Source of the DNA: Diadema setosum
Lineage: Eukaryota > Echinodermata > Echinoidea > Diadematoida > Diadematidae
Direction: 5' to 3'
NCBI GenBank assembly: GCA_033980235.1
Contig: CM067069.1
Coordinates: 33,901,041-33,965,040 of the forward strand
Length of the DNA stretch: 64,000 bases
Position 1 is the first letter of the stretch. Each line of letters begins with the position of its first letter. Below the pieces are notes generated by a model. That model was not told the origin of the DNA. It searched no databases and saw only the letters and a program-made list of their open reading frames with translations. The translations under genes were made by a program, and so were the position numbers. Below are positions 35,401 through 47,300 of this stretch, piece by piece.

Positions 35401-38400
35401 ATTTGAGGGTTTTTAGTACATGCAAAGAACACAATCTCAAAAGACGACTATCGTTGATTAACTTCATTGATTTTCTCTACCGATGCTGTCTTTTGAACTC
35501 CCGCCTACAATGGGTTCACAGGTTCTATTTAGCTATTGGTACTTGCTAAACGTTTCCATTGACAACAACATGGGAGGAGAATGGAAGCGATCAACGCCCT
35601 CACTAAAAGACGCTTCTCGTAATACGCATTGCGTGCCTTTTTTTCTTTCTACTGTTTCCTATTGTTTGTGAGTTCAAAACTTGCGGCAAACTACACCGCA
35701 GCCGACACACAACGCGTACCGACTCATTCATGCGGCGGCAGCGGCACGGACACAAACGCACCGAAGTTTACATTCGGGCTGCAGTATTGGTCAGAATCGT
35801 TAATAATAGACCTGTCCTGCGATTGGTTAATTATCTTACACACCCAAGCTATCGCCTTATATGGTAGTGCGTGCGATGGAGCGTAAACGCCGTCGCTAAG
35901 CAGGACTGTTGTATTGTTTCGTCCCGTGAAAGAAGCAGGTCGTGAGTTTGAACATAGCCTGAACTTTGAGAGCGATTTTCTCCGTTATTTAGAAAATTGA
36001 CTGACATCATAAGCGTAGTTAATATTTGTTTTTATGATCTATAGGGATGTCGAAATGAGTTGTATTTTATATCAGTGTAAAGCTTAGAGTCTGTAGAATT
36101 TACATATAGGCATAACTACGATTTCATTTTTTGCGACTTTTGACTCATTCCGACGGAGCGCATCACATATAAATAATTTTTCAGATCAGTAGTATGCAAA
36201 GGTTAGCATGCTACTGGTGACAGTGACTTCATAATATTTCATCTCTCAGTATCATCATGTGATGAATTTGGTACTAGTACTTCATCTGAGCTTGCATGCC
36301 TTTTCATCAAAAGTAGGCTAGCACAAGGCCTGCCAGAGACTTATGGAACCTCAGAATGCTGTATAACGTGACCAAATTTAGTATACATTTAGAGATCTAG
36401 ATATTAAATTCAGCATTATAGTGTACTCCTTGTTCACTCAAATGGTGTATTAGAAACTCGTTCAAGCAATGCTGCCTATTCCTCTTAGTCATAGGCATTG
36501 TGACTTGTGTTGTTGTGAACTCTGAAGAGGGTTAATTTTGCAAAATAAATGACTGAAGGTTTGTTCAGATGGTGATACGATCTGCCAAAATTGTAAGACT
36601 GCTTTATCAATCCTTATCATTGTTTTATCACAGGGTGTTTTAATGCATGTGTTCATGTATAATTTATCGCCATGAATGTCGATGTGTTTTACAGTTTATA
36701 AACTCTTTATGTGCCATGTTCGCATGCTCGACTCAGTCGATGGTGTGCCAACTTCGCATATTCAGCTCAAACGCACAAAACCACCCAAATTGATTTTAAT
36801 CACCAAATACCGCAATACAATAAAAGTGTTTGTGGCAATTCCATTCCTGTCACTTGAAGCTTGCATTTTATGTTAGTGATAAACTATCAAGGGTTGTTCC
36901 CTACTGGATTTCCAATTAAGTGCTAAGTTTCTGTCGCTGTTTTTTTGTGAAAAAAGTCACGGCTCTACAATAATGTAGCTACTGGTAATTTGAAAGAAAA
37001 GCAATCATAGATTTGCCATACACTTTATATCAAAGCAAAGCTTCCCATTCTCCTATGAATTTGCCCATAAAATTTCCAGGGAAACAAAAAGGTTACACAT
37101 ATTTGAAAAACAGAACAGGTTCCCAAAGTATGACTGTTACTCTCTCAGAATAATATGGCACACAGATGGTTTATACACCACTATGTGGCACATAATGAGT
37201 AAATGGTTTAATGGAAGATCACATGACAGGAAACGAGTAATGACAATTATGTTAGCCTTGATGGAAGCAGTGAGTGATGAGAGTGAGTTGTGGCTATGGT
37301 TCAGAAAATGGAAGAACAAGCCTTGAGAAAGGATTTTTTTTTGTTGACAAAATGATGTCAAGTGAGTGGGATTTGCATTAGTTCTGGGCATAGATAATTT
37401 GATTAAATAGACAAGATTGGAAATGGATCCTAGGCTTTTGAGGATGTGCATGGAAGAAACAGCATTTCCTGGGAGAAAAGTATGGAAGGAAGGGTGGTGT
37501 TGGAATTTTGCGATGAGGAGTTGTGTATTGTGAAAACATGATTCATGGAAATGGAGAACAGGAAGATGATATTCAGTGTAGCAGGGAATGAGATGGAGAT
37601 TGATTTTATGTTGGATGGCCGCAAGGGAGACAAAAAGTGTTTTGATGGATGTGGAGACAATCCCAGGAGAAATGCAGCTGAGATTGGTAATCACTGATTT
37701 GGATTTGAAGAAGAAACTTAAGGAAGTGTGTGAACTGCAAAGAAGGAATGGTTGAGAGGAGAAAGGTGTGGTAATTAAAGTGAGAAGAGACAATTTAAGC
37801 CTAATTTGAGGAGAGGGTTAGAGCGGGAGTAAACATTGATGCACCATATTAATTGAAATCTTATTAGGAAGGGGTATCAGAAGCATGATGTAGAATACAG
37901 GAAGAAGAAAGGCAGGGGAGGTGAGGCAGTGCATAGTGGTGAGAAGACGAGGAGAAGGATATGATCATGAGGAGGAAAGCTCACATAACTGTATATGTAG
38001 TATTAAGAGGATTTAGCAAATGAAGGCTCGGTATGAAACATGACGCATTTGGGAAAGAAGATGGTTGAGATATCTATGGGGTCATCCCACTAGACCGATG
38101 CCCACAAGTCATACAGAAAACAGGTCCATGAGTCATACAGCCCATGTTGTGAGTTTGACACTACAATCGAAGGCAACTAAAGCCCATGAGTTCGACACCA
38201 GGTAAAAGCAGCCCATGAGTTTGACAAATAGATACAACATGAGGCTTTATATGTTGGTCTCGTCGGCCTTGTTTGCTTAAGTGTCAAACTAATGGGCTAT
38301 ATGACTCATGAGCTGTATAACTCATGGGCTCTATGACTCGTGGGTGTCAGTCCTGTGACGTGCACCCATATCTATGAGGGAAGAGGCTGAGGAGAAGTTG

Positions 38401-41327
38401 GGCAAATTTGATGATTTAAACCCAAACAGTGTTTTGGCTTTATGAAGTTAAAATGTAAAATAATGGAAGAAATATTGAGGGAGGAAGGTGTATGAGAGGG
38501 AATGATGGTGGGTTGAATTTTAATAGTAAGAAAGACAAAGGAAGAATTTAGAGAGAACATGGGGGGAATTACATTGTATGAATTATGAGAATGACTGGAT
38601 AAAAGGTTGGAAGCCGCTAATAATATGGTGAAGGGGCTGGTGGAGAGGGTCATCGGGATGAAGTAGTGGAGGCCATGGGGAAAGTCTTACCAAGTTCAAG
38701 GGTCAATGTCTGGTGGAATAAAGCCATCATTTTCCCGCTATTTCGTACCTCGTGACAAGCCTGTTGCTTATATTGCAATACAGTGCAGTTTCCTTCCCTT
38801 GTTCAAGCCTCCACATCTTCTGCGCATGCTCCCAAGACCTTGAAATGACCTATGCAAATGTTGCTGTGGGACTGCATAGTGGCACGCTTTATTCACATGC
38901 AGTGGCTAAAAAATTTGAACCTCTGCAGAAGTAAGTGTAAAAATGATAATTGCAAGTGGAGAGAGATAGGGGTTGCTCTAATGATGGTGATCTGTCAAGT
39001 TAATGCTAGAAGGAAGAGGAGTGCTTGATAACAGGACATTATTTAAAAGGATGAGTCCCAAGTATACTTGGGCAGGTGTCTTGGAAATGTGTGTTGTAGC
39101 AAAGTCAGTCCGTCCTCAATGGGTTGAAGTGTGGTGGTACGTAACAGTCCATAAGGGAAATGGGGTTGTGATGAGTTGTGGGGCGTACAGGGAAGTGAGG
39201 TTACTGGAGCATGCAGGGAAGATAGTGGAATGGGTGTAGGAGAACAGAATTCAGAAAATTGTAGAATTGGCCAAGATGCAATTTTGGTTTTGTGCCAGGA
39301 AAATGGATAATATGCAGTGTTAATCCAAAGAGATTGCAAGAGGAATACCAAGATGTGGAGAAGGAGTTGTACATGCAGGGACAGATCCAGGAATTCTGTA
39401 AAGAGGGGTGCCTTTATGAAATTAAAGGGGGTGCACGAACCCCTCCCCCATTTGTTCTTTTTATTTCTTTTGTTTTAGCAAAAAAATAGAGGGGAAAGGC
39501 ACGCTTGGCGCGCTCCTCCCTGGACCCACCACTGACCTATGTTTTTATTGATCTGGATAATACAAATTTTGTGGGGTTCCGAGGAAGATGTTTGAGTGGT
39601 TAGGAAAGAGAAGTGTACCAGAAGTAATGATGAGAGCAGTGATGAGCTCGTGTACAGGAATATAAAGACAAGAGTTCAAGTTTTTCAGTGAATGAGCCAC
39701 GAAAGTAAAAATGACCGAAGAAGTTGAAAAAGCAGGTGGAAAAGGAGCTCTTGAAGTTTAATTGCCTGAGAAAGGAGGATGCCCCAACTGCATGGTGTGG
39801 AGAGTGAGAGTGATCTGGTAAACTTGCAGATTCAACCACCCGTTATTGGAGACAAACCTGGATTTAAAAGAAAAAAGAAAAAAGGAATAATTGTGATGAA
39901 TATGCCTCTAATCCAACATACAGCATTTGTGCCTGAAATTGTTGTAGTTGGCAGGTAATCTTTGGTGAGAAGCAAAGTTGCCATGTAATTTCTAGCCAGC
40001 ATTAATGCAGCATGCATAACATATTACTTTCATATAGTGCTATAATGATAGATGAGAGCAGCAGAATGAAGTGGTTTTCATGCAAGGAAATTGTACTGAA
40101 CAGGTGTTGTGCTTGACTGTAGGAATGCAAAATAAATCAAACATACAGAAATCACAGTCATATCAGCCACATGTGCCTTTTGAGAAAAAAACAATTGTGG
40201 AAGTCAGTTACTGTGCATTACAATTTATGTATCTTGCCTATATAAGATGGCTCTATAGTCACACAGATTTCGAGTACATTATGCTATAGTGCAGCACAAA
40301 ATAAGACATACTCGGGGATATCGTATGGAGGTAGATCACATATCTAGCTAGTATAAATGCCACAGCATCACGCTCTGAAACAACGATTGTAGCAGAACAG
40401 ATAGGTATTTATGGAGGGAAATGGCACACTTTAAGCACATAGCATACAAGTCCTATACTTGACCATGTACAAAGTGCATAGAAGGCATGAGCACGTGTAC
40501 ACCTACGCTGTAGGCCTACATGCTCGGAAACAACCACGTGTTCCTCGCTGAATGGAATCAGACTGCATGAGGACTCCCCATTTGCAGTTTGATAAACATC
40601 ATTACAGAATGGAAGTGATTTATGATGAACAACATCCACTCTAATAAGTCTTACCGAGTTCAAGGGTCAATGTCTGGTGGAATAAAGCCATCATTTTCCC
40701 GCTATTTCGTACCTCGTGACAAGCCTGTTGCTTATATTGCAATACAGTGCAGTTTCCTTCCCTTGTTCAAGCCTCCACATCTTCTGCGCATGCTCCCAAG
40801 ACCTTGAAATGACCTATGCAAATGTTGCTGTGGGACTGCATAGTGGCACGCTTTACTCACATGCAGTGGCTAAAAAATTTCCGCTGCTGGAATTTAAGTA
40901 GGCCCATCTCCTCCCCGAGTGAAGTGAATGAGCATATTTTTTTTTTTCTTTTCATTTCAACCCATCAGCCATTAGCTTTGTTAATGCAGTATTATATCTG
41001 CCAGCATTTTACTAGATCATGATGCGTGTCAAGATCCATTACGAGAGCTGGGAAGTCTGACATGCTGAGTGGTTCAAGTTCGATATCATGTACACTGTAT
41101 CAAACTCATGATTTGCTTTGATGGTGGGAATTTTTCATACAGGAGGGCAAGTGGTGTGAGCTGTAATGTTTGGGGTATATGGGAGAAGATATTGGCATTG
41201 CAATATGAGAGATGTCTCTATGATGTACCAAAAAAAATTATAAAGAGGAAGGAAATATATAGTACAGAGGAATAATTATAACAGAGGGTGGCTAGTATTG
41301 AGAGAGAGGAAAAATTGAGGGACTACC

Positions 41328-41358
<31 letters not shown>

Positions 41359-44300
41359 AGTACATTGAATCGTATAATACAAAAGCATGACAGATGGATT
41401 TAACCCAGCCAGGGTCTTCACTAAAGATGTCATTGATAATTAAACACAAGCTGGTTGCTGAATGTAATACAAACTCTTTCAGACTATGGAAAGTGACAGA
41501 ACTTATTAGATTTAAAGATAAATTATTTGAGGTCAAATCTGAAAAGGGAGGTTCTTGGTTATTAAGATAATATATAGCTCATGAAATTGGATATTCCTAT
41601 TAAACCTGCTAAATAAAATATGATAGAGAATCAATCACTTAGGAATGTTACTTTTCAGAAAAGGAACTTTGAACGTTTGGTCTGTTCAATTCCACTTATA
41701 TATGTCCTGTCTATAGAAAAGAAAAAAGAGAAATGTAAAACTCCTTGTAACCACTGTGAAGAGATCATATATCCAAAGCTATTGTTTACTATAAAGTTTA
41801 AAGTAGGGTATGTGTTCATTTGTACTTTATGGTATCGCATGGGTGGAAATGGAGAAAATTATTAGTGTTTTCCTGAAATTAAGATTCAAGGAAAATAAAC
41901 CCTTACTCTATGGGTTGGAAGTGTAAAAAAAAATATACATGTGACTGTACATTTTAACTTATACAAAGTACGCTTCATCATACAAGCTAAAATTATTCAT
42001 AGGTTGCCTCCTCAAATATTCCATGGGAAATGTTACATTAAATCATTGGAAGCGAAGAATTAATGCCTAAATTTCTCCAAAACTACAATTTTGATGCCAT
42101 TCATATTGATGCTCTTTTAGAACCATGAACGGGTGTGTGGGAATGTGGAGCGCATCCAGTGCAAGGTGTTTGGCTGTGGCAAGTGGCTGCCCAAGAACAG
42201 AGCCCTGGAGCTGCACAGAGCAGATGACTGGTGTCCCATGATCCTTCTAATGAAGACTCGCCTCACACAGGCTGAGATCCTTCACCTCAGCATGAGGGTG
42301 AGTACCAAGAAATGCAGAACCGTTTGAAATGGCAGATGACCCTTCGTTATAATTTTCTTGTGGTAAGACATGTACTTTAATACTGAACATGTGCATGCCG
42401 TCAATCCCTCGTTTGAGGCGAGACCCCACTTCCACGATGCTGATGGGGTGCTACATTTGTATACCTCACTAAAGATTTTTCGTTTGGGAGTTGGGAGTCG
42501 AAGTATTTGTCCATTGCAAATTAACTTTCTGCTCAGGCGTGACAAACCTGGAGGCCAAGCCAGGGTTTAATGACTCCAGCAGCAAAGGTATTATGTAAGA
42601 GCATGATAAGGATATCTGCCTGTAGCAGACCACTCAAAGTGAACTCAATTTTCTCTATCCTTTCTAAAGTTTTCAATTTTATATTCTATTGAGAAATTCT
42701 ATGGTCATCCATTTTACATTTCGAACGAAAAAAATTGACCCGCAAATAACGAAAATACAGCTACATAGCCCATGCCAAAACCAAAACAATCACCTCCTCT
42801 CGCGGTGCCCCCCCCCCCCCATCCCCCGTGGCGCTGTGGCGATGACTGATGCTTAGATTAGGCCAGGGTCAAGAAACAGGTGTTTTATATATTTGATTTT
42901 TAAGTCATTGATTGCCAAGATATACACTGGCATTATTTACGGGGTGTAGCCTCTTCAAACGAGAGATTTGCGTCATGTCTAGAAGAAAAAGCTATAAATG
43001 TAGTCAGAGTTTGTTCTCTTGTCAAAAAATTTACCAAAAGTAAGAATAGCTGATGTCATGGCATTCACTGCCAGGAGTAGCCACAAAAATTTGTATGTAA
43101 TTGCCCCTATGTTGAAGGCAAAAAATTATTTTCTTATCTTGATATCAATACTTTTGTAATGGTAGCACTAACAATAATAACCATTATAATGACATAAAAA
43201 AAACAATAACAAAATATGAGGCATTTACCATAATTTTTAATAGATAATTTTCATGGTTATTATGTTATTTTTTGTTTTGTTTTTGTTTTCCTGGGAGGCA
43301 TGAGAAAATTATTGCTGGGGGGGGGGGGGGGGGTTAGAAATGAGTCGCTGTAACTTGGTAGGCTTGACAGCTAATGCTCAAGTGAAATTCTACACCACAC
43401 TCAAGTTCAGTTTTAAATGAACTTTAGGAAATCTGACCAACAGAAAGGTGGATGTTTCATCAAAATCGGACATAAAATATAAAGAAAGTAATGACTTTTG
43501 AAGTTTCACATTAGTCACCAAATAATACTTGTAGATGCAAGTCCGGTGAGATCATAGCAAACTACTGTAGCTGAGGTAATCATGTCATCAATTCACAACT
43601 CTCCCATATGTACACACAAATATATCAGCAATAATGGGTCAGTAATTTAGCAATATTTTATCAGAAGCATCATATATTTCCAGCATTCAGCAAAGAAGGA
43701 AACAAAAAAGACAAATACAAACTGCAATGATTTCTACTCTGAAAAGTGACAAGTTACATACTGCATGTGCCTCTATAGCTGTGAATTTATGTGGTGATTT
43801 AGGAGCAGAATGGGATCCATATGTGTATGATACACGTCTTGCTGTCATATAATATGTTAATACATTTATCAAAATTTGGATCTATTTAGTAGTTGCTGGC
43901 TTTCCTCTCATTTCCATCAATATCTCATGCTAAGTTATGCAGAGGGATGTTCATAGCCTCAACTGACAAAAAAAAGGGGGGGGGGAATAAAAGTAAGCTC
44001 TTTTCTACATAGAAGCAATTTTCATTCAGTGTGCTATTTTATTGCAGCTGGTTTTGGCTTCAATTTGCCTACATTGCTCAATGTTGAGCAGTAGACATGG
44101 AGTACTATGATAATTGTACCATACCACTGTAACTACCAGCACGCCTCAGCTGCACTGTATAGTGTCAAGCTCATTTGCATGGCTTGATCAAGCATGAAGG
44201 ACACGACCTAGAGGGAGAATGTATTTACACTTTATGATTTGTATTGGATTTCACGCTTTGTTTTCCCCTACATTAGGCTCAAAGTCCAAGTTGATGTAGG

Positions 44301-47300
44301 CAACAGAACTTGAAAAAATGGAACAGTCCAAATTTCATCTTACTGAATTCCCTTTGTCCTGTCTCGGGACATTGTGTGTTCAGCTACTTACATGTAACTC
44401 CACACACTGTATCATGAGTCCTGTGTGTTATCACGCTGCATTGCATATCAATACAGATCATACATACAATATGTAGATTGTGTGTATGATTGATCAGTCA
44501 TGAATTAATACCTGATCACGTGTCATGATGATTTGCATTCAGCGCTATACGTTGCATGGTGGGAGACCTACTTGCCAGGATACACACAAACGCCTACGTA
44601 CAAAATACCCTAGCTCGATGATTACAACCCACCGTCAAATCTTGCCATACATAATTTGATACACAGACAGGACTGTGAGTGTTTTGTATGTCTGTGGACT
44701 TTGCACCGCAGTGCACACACTCTAAAAAGGAAGTTGGTGAAATTTCCTTTTCCTCTCGAGAGTTCAAGTTCTCATGTGTAGCCTTCTTCCCAGGAGTGAA
44801 TAAAAATATTTATCCGTTTCTTACTGTAGTGGAGAAAATATCACCAAGAAATAATTGAGCTTTGACTGAAAGATGTGAAATTGAAAGAAATATATTGTTA
44901 GGATTTTATGAGAAGCTTTTAGGAAGTCAAAATTTGCATGACATAAAATCCGAGACCAATAATCACAGTTTAAGATGGCAGTGATATCTCTAGTAAAAGG
45001 ACTCTTTTGCTTTGTGCAAGTACAAAAGAAAAACCAAAAACAAACAAAACAAAACAAAACAAAATTATTATACAAAGGGTTTTTTCCTTTCTATATCATT
45101 CAGATTACCAAAACTAGTGCAAACAAAAAGGAAATATTATCAGTGGTCATGTGCATATCATTATTGAGCAAATGATCATACAGTGTGAGAATTGTATGTC
45201 ATTTATGCTGTATGGTACTATACCTGTAACAAAGTGACATAATACAGTATGCCGATATATAACAGTACTAGCTTTCATACATTGAGATGCCACAGCTTCA
45301 AAATGCATCATTAACATAAAAAAATGTAAGTGATTACTAAGTACATCCATGGAAAGCCATATGTTTCTGTATGTCTGTCCATCCATCAATCTATCAGGCT
45401 TCTGTCCATCCATCTGTCTGACTGCCCACCCACTGAGCTCTATCCATCTCAGATTGCATTCGCAAATCGAGAAAATCTCTAACTGGATTTCCATGTAGGG
45501 GTCTACCTAGCCCAGGTATGCTACATGGGGTGTATATTTTGCTTAGAAGGCTGTTAACACTGACAGCTCAAAAGGTCAAAGGTCACTGAACTTTAGCTAA
45601 AAGTAGCAGTTTCAGCTGCTACCTCCATTAAGATCCAGTCACAATGCAATTTAAAATTTTAATTGCAGGTGAAAATCCAGGGTCAAGGGTCATAGTGTAC
45701 AGCTCAAAATCTCAAATTTAACCATTATTTTAAAGATGGGAATTTCCAGTGGTATTAATCAGGTAACAAGAACAATTGTCGCACGATCAAACAAATGGTT
45801 CCATATAATGATGGGGGAAAGATAAAGGAAAAAAAAAATTACCTTTTAACTCCAGTAATGATGTTATCTAGTATTGTTGGAACTGATAAGTTGTTAAATA
45901 TTTCTTTCATCCATACACATAGCAAGTTGGAGGTTATAATCATGGGTCTTTGATTATAACTCTTTATGCGCCGTGGTGAAACCCCCTGTGTGCCACATTC
46001 TGAGACAACAGCGTAGTCATGATTTGAGAAAACATTCTGTTTTTCAAGTCGATGTAACATAGATAGATTTCTGTTAAGCTTGACATGCAGTGATCAATGT
46101 TGTAGAGAAAATGCCAAGCTTTGCTTTGATGGAAATTGTAAGACAAACAAATGATTGTTTTTCTTTGAAATGACCAGTAGCTACATTTTCTGTAAAGACA
46201 TGACTTTGCACACAAAACAGTGACAGACACTTGAATTTACAAGCAAATCTAGTAGAGAACACCGCTTGTGAGTTAATCACCACATAAAATGCAAGCTATT
46301 AGTGAGACGAACGGAAGCGTGAGAAAAACTTTCATTGTACTGCGGCATTTGGCGATTTTTTGATCGGTTTGGGCGAGTTTTTGGGTTTGAGCAAAATATG
46401 CGAAGTTGGTACGCCGTTGACAGAGTTGGACGTGCGAACATGGCACATAAAGACTTTAAGACAGATAAACATCGTGAACATGTAAATGCAGTTTGATGTA
46501 CCCACATGACTGTACATTACATATCTGATATAGTGACTGCATGCATAGAGTGGACGGGGGTCATCCCACTAGACCAACACCCTCGAGTCATAAAGCCCAC
46601 GAGTTTGACGAAAAAAAATGTCCATGAGTCATATAGCTCATGAGTCATACAGCCCATGAGTTTGACACTAGGCAAATAAAGCCCATCTGAGTTTGACACG
46701 AGGTAAAAACAGCCCACGAGTTTAACAGATCCAACACGGGTCTTAATGTGTCGGCCTCGTAGGCCTTGTTAGCTTTAAATAGTTTCGAACTAATGGGCTG
46801 TATGACTCGTGAGCTGTATAACTCGTGGGCTGTATGACTTGTGAGCTGTATGACTCGTAGGCTGTATGACCCGTGGGTGTCGGTCTAGTGACGTGCACCC
46901 AAATGGACGAATCCTAGTAAACCGTGTGCAATGGTTAAATTGCTCCTGTTAAAAGCATGTACAAAAATATAGAAATGTAACTTGGTTACTGGTAAGTGAA
47001 AAACAAGATTGACAAACAGTGAGATTTCCAACAATGAAAGTGCTTGCTAATGAATTATGCTTATTGATACATACAACTGTAAGTGGATTTTCAGGTAACT
47101 TACCTCATTGTGTAAACTTTCCCCTCTGATGCTCAGTAGAGTTTGAGGTATATACACCTTGGCTGGAAAGAAGGGGTCAACTATAAAAGACAGCTGCAGT
47201 AACAATGTAGGAGAGAGATGCAAATCAGTATGGGACAGTATTTTGTCCTTTTGCTAGAAGATGTTGATCCCTAGTGACGTGGCTGCAATGTTTACAGTGG

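Larger units (their letters stand above)
37240..39832 (+). pseudogene. decayed RTE-type LINE (endonuclease and reverse transcriptase remnants)
   Basis: Frameshifted pieces in order on the + strand. Endonuclease end: AGNEMEIDFMLDGRKGD, then IPGEMQLRLVITDLD after a frameshift (37579-37710). Linker: GGRCMRGNDGGLNFNSKKDK (about 38480-38540). Reverse transcriptase: AEVSVKMIIASGERGIGV (about 38924-38980), VMSCGAYREVRLLEHAGKIV (39169-39229), GFVPGK and RLQEEYQDVEKELYM (39285-39376), YVFIDLD (39538-39558), EVMMRAVMSSCTGI, KTRVQV (about 39617-39690). These are the RT 0-5 landmarks of RTE-like non-LTR retrotransposons. Four insertions interrupt it: 38078-38367, 38682-38916, about 39050-39128 and 39376-39533. 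The 218-codon open frame on the opposite strand (37137-37793) is its shadow. Confidence 0.75.
28704..42120 (+). other. TRAF intron 3 (13.4 kb)
   Basis: GTTTGG donor, CTCTTTTAG acceptor. Contains the elements listed separately. The stretches 28704-29160, 29700-32718, 34301-36697 and 40881-42120 show only poly(T)/poly(G), an AAAC microsatellite (31324-31350), a poly(A) run (41328-41355) and unassigned AT-rich DNA. CpG-richer patches at 29870-30060 and 35640-35900 carry no recognised exon. Confidence 0.6.

Noticed and set aside
37137..37793. 218-codon minus-strand open frame, the second longest in the window
   Set aside because: It is the complement of the purine-rich endonuclease part of the decayed RTE LINE. 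S/L/H/P-rich composition, no domain, no splice context.
38682..40880. LTR retrotransposon with 235-bp LTRs
   Set aside because: The DNA between the copies is a dead LINE and unrelated sequence, with no gag-pol or primer-binding site, and copy 1 interrupts LINE codons.
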